NCBI RefSeq assembly: GCF_009708175.1
Contig: NZ_WMBB01000015.1
Span: forward strand, 1 to 64,000
Direction of reading: 5' to 3'
Origin: Nocardia aurantiaca
GTDB taxonomy: Bacteria; Actinomycetota; Actinomycetes; Mycobacteriales; Mycobacteriaceae
Length of the DNA stretch: 64,000 nucleotides
Positions 26,213-34,200 of the stretch are shown one piece after another. A program made the position numbers and the translations under genes. The notes beneath the pieces were generated by a model. The model was given only the letters and a program-made list of their open reading frames with translations. It did not search any database and had not been told where the DNA came from. Position 1 is the stretch's first letter. Each line of letters starts with the position of its first letter.

Positions 26213-27487
26213 ATGGGTTCACCGGAAGTCGCGCCCGAGCAGGGGAAATCGTCGGATGTTCTGCCGGCGCATGCCGAGGTTGTGGTGGTCGGCGCGGGTC
26301 CGGCCGGGTCCGCGGCTGCCACCTGGGCGGCACGCGCGGGACGCGATGTGCTGCTGACCGACTCGGCGGTGTTTCCCCGGGACAAGACCTGCGGTGACGG
26401 GCTGACGCCGCGCGCGACCGCCGAACTCGAGCTTCTCGGGCTGGGCGATTGGGTGCGGGCGCACACGGTCAATCGCGGGCTGCGCATGGCGGGGTTCGGG
26501 CGGGAGGCGCTGCTGCCCTGGCCGGACGGGTCGTTCCCGACCTATGGAAGTGCGGTTCCGCGAACCGAACTCGACGACAAGCTGCGCGAGACCGCGGTCA
26601 AGTCGGGGGCGCGGATGGTGGACGGGGCCAAGGTGGTGGAGGTGGCCCGCGAGGGCGACCGGGTCACCGGGGTGACCATCAAGACCGACGCCGGACTGCG
26701 GGCGGTGTCGTGCGACATCCTCATCGTGGCCGACGGTGTGCGCTCCCCCGTCGGAAAGCTGCTGGGCCGCACCTGGCATCGCCAGTACGCGTACGGGACC
26801 GCGGCGCGGGCCTACATCAAGTCCGAGCGCAGTGACGACGAGTGGATCACCTCACATCTCGAATTGCGGGATGCGAACGGGGAATTGATTCCCGGCTACG
26901 GCTGGGTTTTCCCGCTCGGCAACGGCGAGGTGAACATTGGCGTCGGCTCGCTGGCCACCGAAAGACGGCCCTCCCATATCGCGTTGAAACCGCTTCTGCA
27001 GCACTATGTTTCGGAACGCCGCCCGGAATGGGAATTCGAGGGCGAGGCGCGGGCGGTGGCATCGTCGCTGCTGCCCATGGGCGGTGCGGTGTCGAATGTG
27101 GCCGGGCGCAACTGGGTGCTGGTCGGCGATGCCGCCGGCTGCGTGAATCCGCTCAATGGCGAGGGTATCGACTACGGCCTGGAAGGCGGGCACATGCTCG
27201 CCGGGATCCTCGACCAGCCCGATCTGACCCGCATCTGGCCGGACATGTTGCGGGAGCGCTACGGCCGCACCTATTCGGTGGCGCGGCGGCTGGCGGCGCT
27301 GGCCACCCATCCGCGCGCGGTGCCGCTGGGCGGTCCGCCGGTCATGCGGTCGAAGCTTCTGCAGCGCACGGCCGTGCGGGTGATGGGCAATCTGGTCACC
27401 GACGAGGACGTGGATCTGACCGCCCGACTGTGGCGGGGAGCCGGCCGCGCCTCCATGCGTTTCGACAAGCTGCGGCCGTTCTCATGA
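26213..27487 (+). CDS. menJ: Geranylgeranyl-reductase-type flavoprotein, menaquinone reductase MenJ-like
   Basis: 424 aa FAD-dependent oxidoreductase. Dinucleotide-binding GAGPAGSAAA (about 27-36), substrate-binding CGDGLTPRA (about 61-69) and second FAD motif GDAAGCVNPLNGEGI (about 305-319). In mycobacteria MenJ saturates one isoprene unit of menaquinone. Neighbours grcC1, menG and menD support this role. No clear Shine-Dalgarno precedes the ATG, which lies shortly after a tandem-repeat array. Confidence 0.87.
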   Translation: MGSPEVAPEQGKSSDVLPAHAEVVVVGAGPAGSAAATWAARAGRDVLLTDSAVFPRDKTCGDGLTPRATAELELLGLGDWVRAHTVNRGLRMAGFGREALLPWPDGSFPTYGSAVPRTELDDKLRETAVKSGARMVDGAKVVEVAREGDRVTGVTIKTDAGLRAVSCDILIVADGVRSPVGKLLGRTWHRQYAYGTAARAYIKSERSDDEWITSHLELRDANGELIPGYGWVFPLGNGEVNIGVGSLATERRPSHIALKPLLQHYVSERRPEWEFEGEARAVASSLLPMGGAVSNVAGRNWVLVGDAAGCVNPLNGEGIDYGLEGGHMLAGILDQPDLTRIWPDMLRERYGRTYSVARRLAALATHPRAVPLGGPPVMRSKLLQRTAVRVMGNLVTDEDVDLTARLWRGAGRASMRFDKLRPFS

Positions 27488-27903
27488 CTGCCCGGCCGGT
27501 TCCGGCGGGGCTGCTGCCGCATCTGCGGCGAGCGCGGGATCTGGCCGACCGGCATTACGCGCAGCCGCTGGACCTGGACGGTTTGGCGGCGGCAGCAGGG
27601 GTGTCGAAGTATCACTTCCTGCGATGTTTCGCCGCGACCTACGGCAAGACCCCGGCGGTGTATCTCGCCGAGCGCAGGATCGAGCGGGCGCAGGATCTGT
27701 TGCGCGCCACCAACGTGACCGTGACCGAGGCCTGCATGCTCGTGGGCTACCGCAGTCTCGGTTCGTTCAGCCGCAAATTCACCGAACTGGTAGGGATGTC
27801 GCCCTCGGAGTATCAAGCGAAGTTCGCTGCCGAGGGCGCACCCCATATTCCTGGTTGCTACATCTTCATGCACGGTCTCTCCGATCGGAAACGCACACCA
27901 TGA
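27484..27903 (+). CDS. AraC-family HTH regulator (single DNA-binding domain)
   Basis: 139 aa, overlapping the menJ stop by four bases (ATGA). It is composed almost only of the AraC double-HTH domain (LDGLAAAAGVSKYHFLRCFA ... VTEACMLVGYRSLGSFSRKF, about 25-110) with a short tail. Small regulators of this kind are often paired with a VOC protein, and one follows at 28297. Effector unknown. Confidence 0.88.
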   Translation: MTARPVPAGLLPHLRRARDLADRHYAQPLDLDGLAAAAGVSKYHFLRCFAATYGKTPAVYLAERRIERAQDLLRATNVTVTEACMLVGYRSLGSFSRKFTELVGMSPSEYQAKFAAEGAPHIPGCYIFMHGLSDRKRTP

Positions 27904-28074
27904 CGTAAACCCGTCGCCCACGGCGTCGCGGGGAATTCATCTGGGCGAAGACCTCATCGAGTCGGCAGCGCGCGTACGCCGGTCTTGTCGGTGAAGAGGG
28001 CCGGCGAGCTGATGTACCGGATTTCGCCCCTTTCCGTCCCGGCAGCGCCGAGGCGATCGTGTCCGGGCCTCGCA

Positions 28075-28218
28075 CTACACGCCGGTGACGACGCAGGTCA
28101 GGGCGTCGCCCGACGGGTTGCCGTGCTCGTCGTGCATGGGCGGCTCGATGCCGTCGCGGTCACTGCGCAGGTAGTCGCTGCCCTTGGTCAGGATGGCGGT
28201 CAGCGAGGTGGCGAGCAT
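28075..28218 (-). pseudogene. Possible gene remnant
   Basis: An open frame of 47 codons (MLATSLTAILTKGSDYLRSD..., ending ALTCVVTGV) has plausible coding composition. Another coding-looking stretch (EIRYISSPALFTDKTGVRAL) follows in a different frame at about 27960-28030 on the same strand. Together they suggest a decayed gene between the AraC and VOC genes. No family recognised; it could also be a genuine small protein. Nothing else is seen in 27904-28296. Confidence 0.3.
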
Positions 28219-28296
28219 GTGAACTCAGCTATCCGGACGTGAATTCCGCAATTTCGGAGAAGCCCGGACGGTCGCGGTGTCCATAGCCTTGTCGGT

Positions 28297-28710
28297 ATGA
28301 CGATCATCACCAATGTCTCGCTTGTGACCGTGTATGTGACCGATCAGACCGCCGCCAAGGAGTGGTACATCGACAAGCTGGGATTCGTGGAGGCCAGCGA
28401 TGTCACCATGGGCGACAACGGCTTCCGATGGGTAACCGTGACGCACCCGAACCACCCGGAGCTCGAGGTCACCCTGATGATCCCGGGCCCCCCGCTGGAT
28501 GACGATCTGGCCGAGGCCATCCGGCGCTCCATGGCCAAGGGCACGCACGGCGCGCTCGGCCTGCGAACCGACAACTGCCAGAAGGCTTTCGAGGAGCTGA
28601 CCGCCAAGGGCGTGGAGTTCGTGCAGCCGCCGTCGGAGCGGCCCTACGGCGTGGAGGCCATCATTCGCGACAACTCGGGCAACTGGCTGGTCCTGATCGA
28701 GGCTGTATAG
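28297..28710 (+). CDS. VOC/glyoxalase-fold protein
   Basis: 137 aa with two beta-alpha-beta-beta-beta modules (ITNVSLVTVYVTDQTAAKEW at the start; VQPPSERPYGVEAIIRDNSG near the end). It resembles the VOC partner of small AraC regulators. Substrate unknown. Start ATG lies beyond an upstream TGTCCATAGCCTTGTCGGT. The stop is followed within 2 bp by dispersed repeat copy E. Confidence 0.87.
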   Translation: MTIITNVSLVTVYVTDQTAAKEWYIDKLGFVEASDVTMGDNGFRWVTVTHPNHPELEVTLMIPGPPLDDDLAEAIRRSMAKGTHGALGLRTDNCQKAFEELTAKGVEFVQPPSERPYGVEAIIRDNSGNWLVLIEAV

Positions 28711-28712
28711 AT

Positions 28713-28927
28713 TGCCCTTCGCTTCGCTTCGGGCGGGTTCGCGGCCACGGCGCAGGTCTATGGAGCCGCGGTCTCGATTCTTCCCTCCTCCGCTCCTCGG
28801 AGGCGCAGGTCTATGGAGCCGTTCGCTCCCCCGCTCCAAGGCGGAGGTCTCTCGAGCCGCAGTCCAGAATCGAGACGGCCGCGAACCTTTGAGGATTCTC
28901 GGCTCGGTGGGTCGGCGTTGAAGGCGC
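28713..28927 (+). repeat. Dispersed palindromic repeat, copy E (long form)
   Basis: Starts TGCCCTTCGCTTCGCTTCGG two bases after the VOC stop codon. It contains two GGCGCAGGTCTATGGAGCCG-type blocks, GGTCTCTCGAGCCGCAGTCC and AGAATCGAGACGGCCGCGAA, then the tail CTTTGAGGATTCTCGGCTCG shared with copy D. Together with the array below it accounts for most of the 28711-29057 gap. Confidence 0.85.
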
Positions 28928-28929
28928 GA

Positions 28930-29002
28930 TCCGGGGCCTCTGTGGGTGGACCGTTCCGGGGCCTCTTTCGGTGGATCGTTCCGAATCCTTTGCATGGATC
29001 GT
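28930..29002 (+). repeat. Three-unit 25-bp tandem array
   Basis: Units start at 28930, 28955 and 28980 and read TCCGGGGCCTCT(G/T)T(G/C)GGTGGA(C/T)CGT; the third is diverged and 2 bp short. The array directly abuts repeat copy E, in the same position as the 16-bp array next to copy D. Confidence 0.75.
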
Positions 29003-29057
29003 GGTGGATCATGCCGAATGTGGACGCGGGACCACTCCCGCATCCGCATTCCCGGGA

Positions 29058-29561
29058 TCAGGCGTTCTGCGCGGCGAACCAGGATTCGACGGACTTGCGC
29101 TCGCTGTTCAAGACCTTTTGGAGCAGGTTCTCGACCAGCGGTTCGATGGCCCCGCCGACCAGCGGGACCTTCACGTCGACCCTGCCGGTGACCTCGATCA
29201 CGGAACCCTCGGCGGTGGGCCGCAATTCGAACGTGCCCGCCATCTCGGTGGTGATGCCGCCGGAGCGGCCGGTGAAGCCGCCCTTGGCGACGCCGTCCTC
29301 GAGCGGGCCCCAGGTGTCGGTGCGCTCGAGCATGAGTTCGCTCTTGAGGGCCTTCCTGACAATGCCGGGAACCTGGTCCGCGGGCGGCTTTTCGGTCATC
29401 TGGATCCGGATGGTGCCGGGCCCGTCGGGGTGGGTGAGCTCCAGCGTGGCGGTAGCCGCTTCTTCGAAGCGGCTTTGCCACATCTCATCGGTGGTGAGTG
29501 CCCGGTGAAGATCTTCGACCGGAACGCTGTACTGCACGGTGAAGCTGAATTTTCGGGACAT
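29058..29561 (-). CDS. DUF2505-family protein
   Basis: 167 aa, START/SRPBCC-like fold expected. Starts MSRKFSFTVQYSVPVEDLHR and contains ARGINE-poor alternating strands (GTFELRPTAEGSVIEVTGRV, DVKVPLVGGAIEPLVENLL). Typical of a conserved actinobacterial family of unknown function that may bind a small hydrophobic ligand. Divergent from the membrane gene at 29601. Confidence 0.85.
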   Translation of the reverse strand: MSRKFSFTVQYSVPVEDLHRALTTDEMWQSRFEEAATATLELTHPDGPGTIRIQMTEKPPADQVPGIVRKALKSELMLERTDTWGPLEDGVAKGGFTGRSGGITTEMAGTFELRPTAEGSVIEVTGRVDVKVPLVGGAIEPLVENLLQKVLNSERKSVESWFAAQNA

Positions 29562-29600
29562 GGCGAAGACCGTAGCTCAGCGATGGAATAGCCTGCTGAA

Positions 29601-30194
29601 GTGTCGGAAACTAGCCAGTCTGATAGCGCCGCGCCGCGCAGCGACGATCGGACGCAGCGCGCAGCGCAGGTGACCGACGGCCGGGCACAGCACACGACGC
29701 AAGGGACCGACAGCCGGGCACAGCACCCTGAACCGCGGCGGGCGGTGCGGTTGCGGCGGGCGCGGATCGGCGTCGTGATCGCGGCCGCCGCCTTCAGCTT
29801 CCTGGCCGCGCTGCTGGTGCTCGCGGCCTGGCGCGACGACCATCTGATCAATTCCGATAAGGGCGTGACCAGCGCCGAAGTCCTCTCGGCGGGCACGCTG
29901 CGGTCCGCGGTCATCTTCGTCACGCCCGACGGCGAGACCCACAATCCGAAGACCGGCGTGCTGTATCCGACCAAACTGACGGTCGGCGAACGCATCAATG
30001 TCGAATATCGGCGCAGCGATCCCGATCTCGTACGGGTGGCGGGCCGCGACGCGCGGGTCGCGATCATCCCGGCACTGTCGGTCATCGTGGTCTCCTGGAC
30101 CATCGCCATCCCGGTGCTCTGGTTTCTCGGCTCACCGCCGACCCGGTGGCTGGGCGCGCTGCGAGCCCGCGCGCGAACCAGGCTGCGGCCGTAG
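29601..30194 (+). CDS. DUF3592-type membrane protein
   Basis: 197 aa. A polar N-terminus (1-50) precedes a transmembrane helix at about 55-80 (RIGVVIAAAAFSFLAALLVL), then an extracytoplasmic beta-rich region with TPDGETHNPKTGVLYPTKLT and NVEYRRSDPDLVRV, and a second helix at about 157-176. Layout fits DUF3592. GTG start 39 bp from the divergent DUF2505 gene. Function unknown. Confidence 0.8.
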   Translation: MSETSQSDSAAPRSDDRTQRAAQVTDGRAQHTTQGTDSRAQHPEPRRAVRLRRARIGVVIAAAAFSFLAALLVLAAWRDDHLINSDKGVTSAEVLSAGTLRSAVIFVTPDGETHNPKTGVLYPTKLTVGERINVEYRRSDPDLVRVAGRDARVAIIPALSVIVVSWTIAIPVLWFLGSPPTRWLGALRARARTRLRP

Positions 30195-30218
30195 GCCGTC
30201 CCGGCCATCCACACCCAT

Positions 30219-30392
30219 GGTTCGCGGTCCGAGCGCGGGAAGGCGGAGCGCTCGTTCTGGACTGCGGCTCGAGAGACCTCCGCCTCGCAGCGGAGGAGCG
30301 AACGGCTCCATAGACCTGCGCCTCCGAGGAGCGGAGGAGGGAAGAACGAGACCTCCCGGGCCGCGAACCCGCCCGGAGCGAAGCGGAGGGCA
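30219..30392 (-). repeat. Dispersed palindromic repeat, copy F (supplies the menG ribosome site)
   Basis: Reverse orientation: begins GGTTCGCGGTCCGAGCGCGG and ends GGAGCGAAGCGGAGGGCA, two bases before the menG ATG. Very close to copy B in its central part. GGAGGG at 30385-30390 is the only Shine-Dalgarno of menG. Confidence 0.88.
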
Positions 30393-30394
30393 CA

Positions 30395-31114
30395 ATGAAC
30401 ACCGTGAAATTACGGCAGCGGGAATCATTTCGGGCCCAGCTGGACAAGCAGCCGCGCGACGTCGCGTCCATGTTCGACGGGGTCGCCAAGCGGTACGACC
30501 TGACCAATACGGTGATCTCCGTTGGGCAGGACCGATATTGGCGGTGGGTGACGCGTAGGGCGCTGGATCTGCGGCCCGGCGAGCGGGTGCTGGATCTGGC
30601 GGCAGGAACCGGCGTCTCCACCCTGGACCTGGCCAAATCGGGTGCGTGGGTGCTGGCTGCGGACTTCTCCCAGGGCATGCTGGCGGCCGGACGGCACCGC
30701 AATGTGCCCATGGTGGCCGCCGACGCCATGGCGCTGCCCTTCGCCGACGACTCCTTCGACGCGGTGACCATCGCCTACGGCCTGCGCAATGTGGCCGATC
30801 CCGATCTGGCGTTGCGCGAGATGCTGCGGGTCACCAAGCCCGGTGGGCGGCTTGTGGTGGCGGAGTTCTCCACGCCCACCTGGGAACCGTTCCGGACCAT
30901 CTACATGGAGTACCTGATGAAGGCGCTGCCGCGGGTGGCGCAGGCGGTCTCCAGCAATCCGGACGCCTACGTGTATCTGGCCGAGTCGATTCGGGAGTGG
31001 CCGAATCAGCGGCAGTTGGCATTGCGGATCGCCAACGCCGGCTGGTCGTCGGTGAAGTGGCGCAATCTCTCGGGCGGGGCCGTGGCCCTGCACCGCGCGT
31101 ACAAGCTGGGCTGA
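30395..31114 (+). CDS. menG: Demethylmenaquinone methyltransferase
   Basis: 239 aa UbiE/COQ5-family SAM methyltransferase that performs the last C-methylation of menaquinone. SAM motif VLDLAAGTG (about 65-73), acidic loop LAADFSQGML, post-motif DSFDAVTIAYGLRNVADPDL, and the UbiE signature region near the C-terminus (WSSVKWRNLSGGAVALHRAY). Its ribosome site GGAGGG, four bases before ATG, comes from a dispersed repeat. Confidence 0.96.
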   Translation: MNTVKLRQRESFRAQLDKQPRDVASMFDGVAKRYDLTNTVISVGQDRYWRWVTRRALDLRPGERVLDLAAGTGVSTLDLAKSGAWVLAADFSQGMLAAGRHRNVPMVAADAMALPFADDSFDAVTIAYGLRNVADPDLALREMLRVTKPGGRLVVAEFSTPTWEPFRTIYMEYLMKALPRVAQAVSSNPDAYVYLAESIREWPNQRQLALRIANAGWSSVKWRNLSGGAVALHRAYKLG

Positions 31115-31278
31115 ACGACGCGCGCCGGACCGGGGGCGGGCCGCTGACCTGTGCAGGTTCTCACGGTAGCTCCCCGACCCGGGCCTCACAGTCGCGGGAA
31201 ACAGCTGTGAGGTGGATTGTCATCTGGCGATAACGTTCGGTAAATCCCCCGCAACTCGGGGTGGCTTAACTCGGAACC

Positions 31279-34200
31279 ATGCCGGAACAGCCCACTCCCC
31301 CGCCGAGCACCCGGACCGCGTGCTCGTACTGCGGGGTGGGCTGCGGCATCACGGTCGAAACCCGGCCTGACGCACGCGGGCTGCCCCTGATCGTCAAGGT
31401 CAAGGGCGACAAGGACCACCCCGTCAACGCCGGGCGGCTATGCACCAAGGGCGCTACGCACGCCGAGCTGATGGCCGCACCCGGGCGCATGGAGACCGGC
31501 TACCGGCGGCCCGAACGCGGGCGGCCGCCGGTTCCCGTGCCGGTCGACGAGGCGATTCACGAAGCCGCCCAACGTCTTCGCGTGATTCTCGACACGGACG
31601 GACCGGACGCTATCGCGCTCTACGTGTCCGGCCAGATGTCGATCGAGGCCCAGTACCTGGCGACGAAGCTCGCCAAGGGCCACCTGCGCACCGTGCACAT
31701 GGAGGCCAATTCGCGGCTGTGCATGGCCAGCGCGGCAGGCGGCTACAAGCTGTCGCTGGGCGCGGACGGGCCGCCCGGGTCCTACGACGACCTCGACCAC
31801 GCCGATCTGTTCTTCGTCATCGGCGCGAACATGGCCGACTGCCACCCGATCCTGTTCCTGCGCATGGCCGATCGGCTCAAGTCGGGCGCGAAGCTCATCG
31901 TGGTGGACCCGCGGCGCACCGACACCGCGGCGCGCGCCGACCTGTTCCTCCAGATCAGACCGGGCACGGATCTCGCGCTGCTGAACGGGCTGCTGCACCT
32001 GCTGGTCGAGAACGGCGACATCGACGCCGAATTCATCGCCGAGCACACCGAGAACTGGGCGGGAATGCCCGAGTTCCTGGCCACCTACACCCCGGACGCG
32101 GTCGCCGAGATCACCGGCATTCCGGAATCCGATATCCGCACCGCCGCCGAGTGGATCGGCGCGGCGGGCGAATGGATGTCGCTGTGGACCATGGGCATCA
32201 ACCAGTCCACGCACGGCACCTGGGCCGCCAATGCCCTCATCAACCTGCACCTGGCCACCGGCGCCATCTGCCGCACCGGGAGCGGGCCCTTCTCGCTCAC
32301 CGGGCAGCCCAATGCCATGGGCGGGCGCGACATGGGTTACATGGGTCCGGGACTGCCGGGCCAGCGCAGCGTGCTCTCCGACACCGACCGGGCCTTCGCG
32401 GAGTCCGTGTGGGGGCTGGAGCCGGGCACCATTCGCGCCGAGGCCGGGCCCGGGTCCATCGAGATGTTCCGGGGACTGGCCGACGGCAGGATCAAGGCGT
32501 GCTGGATCATGTGCAGCAATCCCGTTGCCTCCGTGGCGAATCGGCGCACCGTGATCGCGGGGCTCGAGGCCGCCGAGCTGGTGATCGCCCAGGACGTCTA
32601 CACCGATACCGCCACCAACGCCTACGCCGACCTGCTGCTGCCCGCCGCCCTGTGGGCCGAGGCCGAGGGCGTACAGGTGAACTCGGAACGCAATCTGACG
32701 CTGTTGCGGCGATCGGTGGATCCGATCGGCGACGCCCGACCGGACTGGCAACTCATCGCGCAGATGGCGACGGCGCTCGGATTCCCCGGCTTCGACTACG
32801 CCTCCAGCGCCGAGATCTTCGACGAGATCCGGCGGTTCACCAATCCGGCCACCGGCTACGACCTGCGCGGCATCGACTATGACGTGCTGCGAGCCGGGCC
32901 AGCGCAGTGGCCGTGCCCCGATCCCGCCCAACGCCGCAATCCGATCCGCTACCGCAACGACGGTGTCAGCCAGACCCGGTACACCGACGAGAACGGCAAC
33001 ACCCCGCGCCTGGCCTTCGCCACGCCCAGCCGCAAGGCCGTGTTCTTCGCGCGGCCGCACCTACTGCCCGACGAGATGCCGGACGAGGACCACCCGTTCG
33101 TGCTCAATACCGGCCGCCTGCAGCACCAGTGGCACACCATGACCAAAACCGGGAAGGTGGCGAAACTGAACAAGCTCAATGGCAAGCCCTTCCTGGAAAT
33201 CCACCCCGAGGACGCCGCGCGCCTCGAGGTGCGCGAGGGCGACCAGCTGGAAATCACCTCCCGCCGCGGCCGCGCCGTGCTGCCCGCCCGGGTCAGCGAC
33301 CGCGTTCTTCCCGGCACCTGCTTCGCCCCGTTCCACTGGAACGACGAGCAGGGCGAATACCTGACCATCAACGCCGTCACCAACGACGCCGTCGACCCCA
33401 TTTCCCTGCAACCCGAGTTCAAGGCGTGCGCGGTGCGGCTGCGGAAGGTGGCGGCCCTGAGTCCGGGAACGCCTGGTCGATCGCATGGCGGCGACCCCGC
33501 CGTATTGCTGGAATCGGGTGCCGTCGACGGGATTTCAGCCGCGCCGGACTACTCTGCGCCCGGTGGACCGATCGGATCGGGTTCGCGCGCGGTCGATTCC
33601 GCGGCGATTCCCGGCCGCCACTCCGGAACGCCGCCCGGTTCGCCCACCCCGTACGGCGGTACCCCCAACGCGGGTGAGGGAGCCGGAATGCCGGTGTACG
33701 CCGAAGCGATCGGTGGTGGAGACATCGGCGGGCGAGGCGGAGGCGCGGCTTCGGCCGGGCCGCATCCGCTGGCGGTGATGCTCGGTGTGGACAGTGCCAC
33801 CACGCCGACGCTCAGCGAGGTCGAACGCGTCTACCTCGGTGGATATCTCGCGGCGCTGCAAAGTCTGCCGGTGAACGGCGTGCCCGTGCTGCCGGAGACC
33901 GCGCCGATCTCAGAGCGCGGCCGGTTGTGGATCGACGGGCTGCTGGGCGGGATGTACTCCCGTGGGGCGCAACACTACTCACCGTCGCTCGACGGCGCGG
34001 CAGGTTGGGCCGACGGCCCGTCGGGCACGGAGGGCGCGGCGACGCGCACGGTGAACGTGCTGTGGGCATCGCAGACCGGTACGGCGGAGGAGCTGGCCGC
34101 CGCCTTGGCGACCTCTCTGGCCGATTCCGGTTTCACGCCGCGCCTGCTGGACATGGACTCGGCCGAGTTGTCTGATCTGACAGGTGATGTGCTGGTCATC

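Noticed and set aside
26842..27903. 353-codon frame running through menJ into the AraC gene
   Set aside because: Only its last 139 codons (from 27484) are real; the rest is an out-of-frame shadow of menJ.
31220..31260. GlnR-like sequence upstream of the nitrate reductase (ATAACGTTCGGTAAAT)
   Set aside because: Half-site spacing and sequence deviate too much from the GTNAC-n6-GNAAC pattern to call a site.
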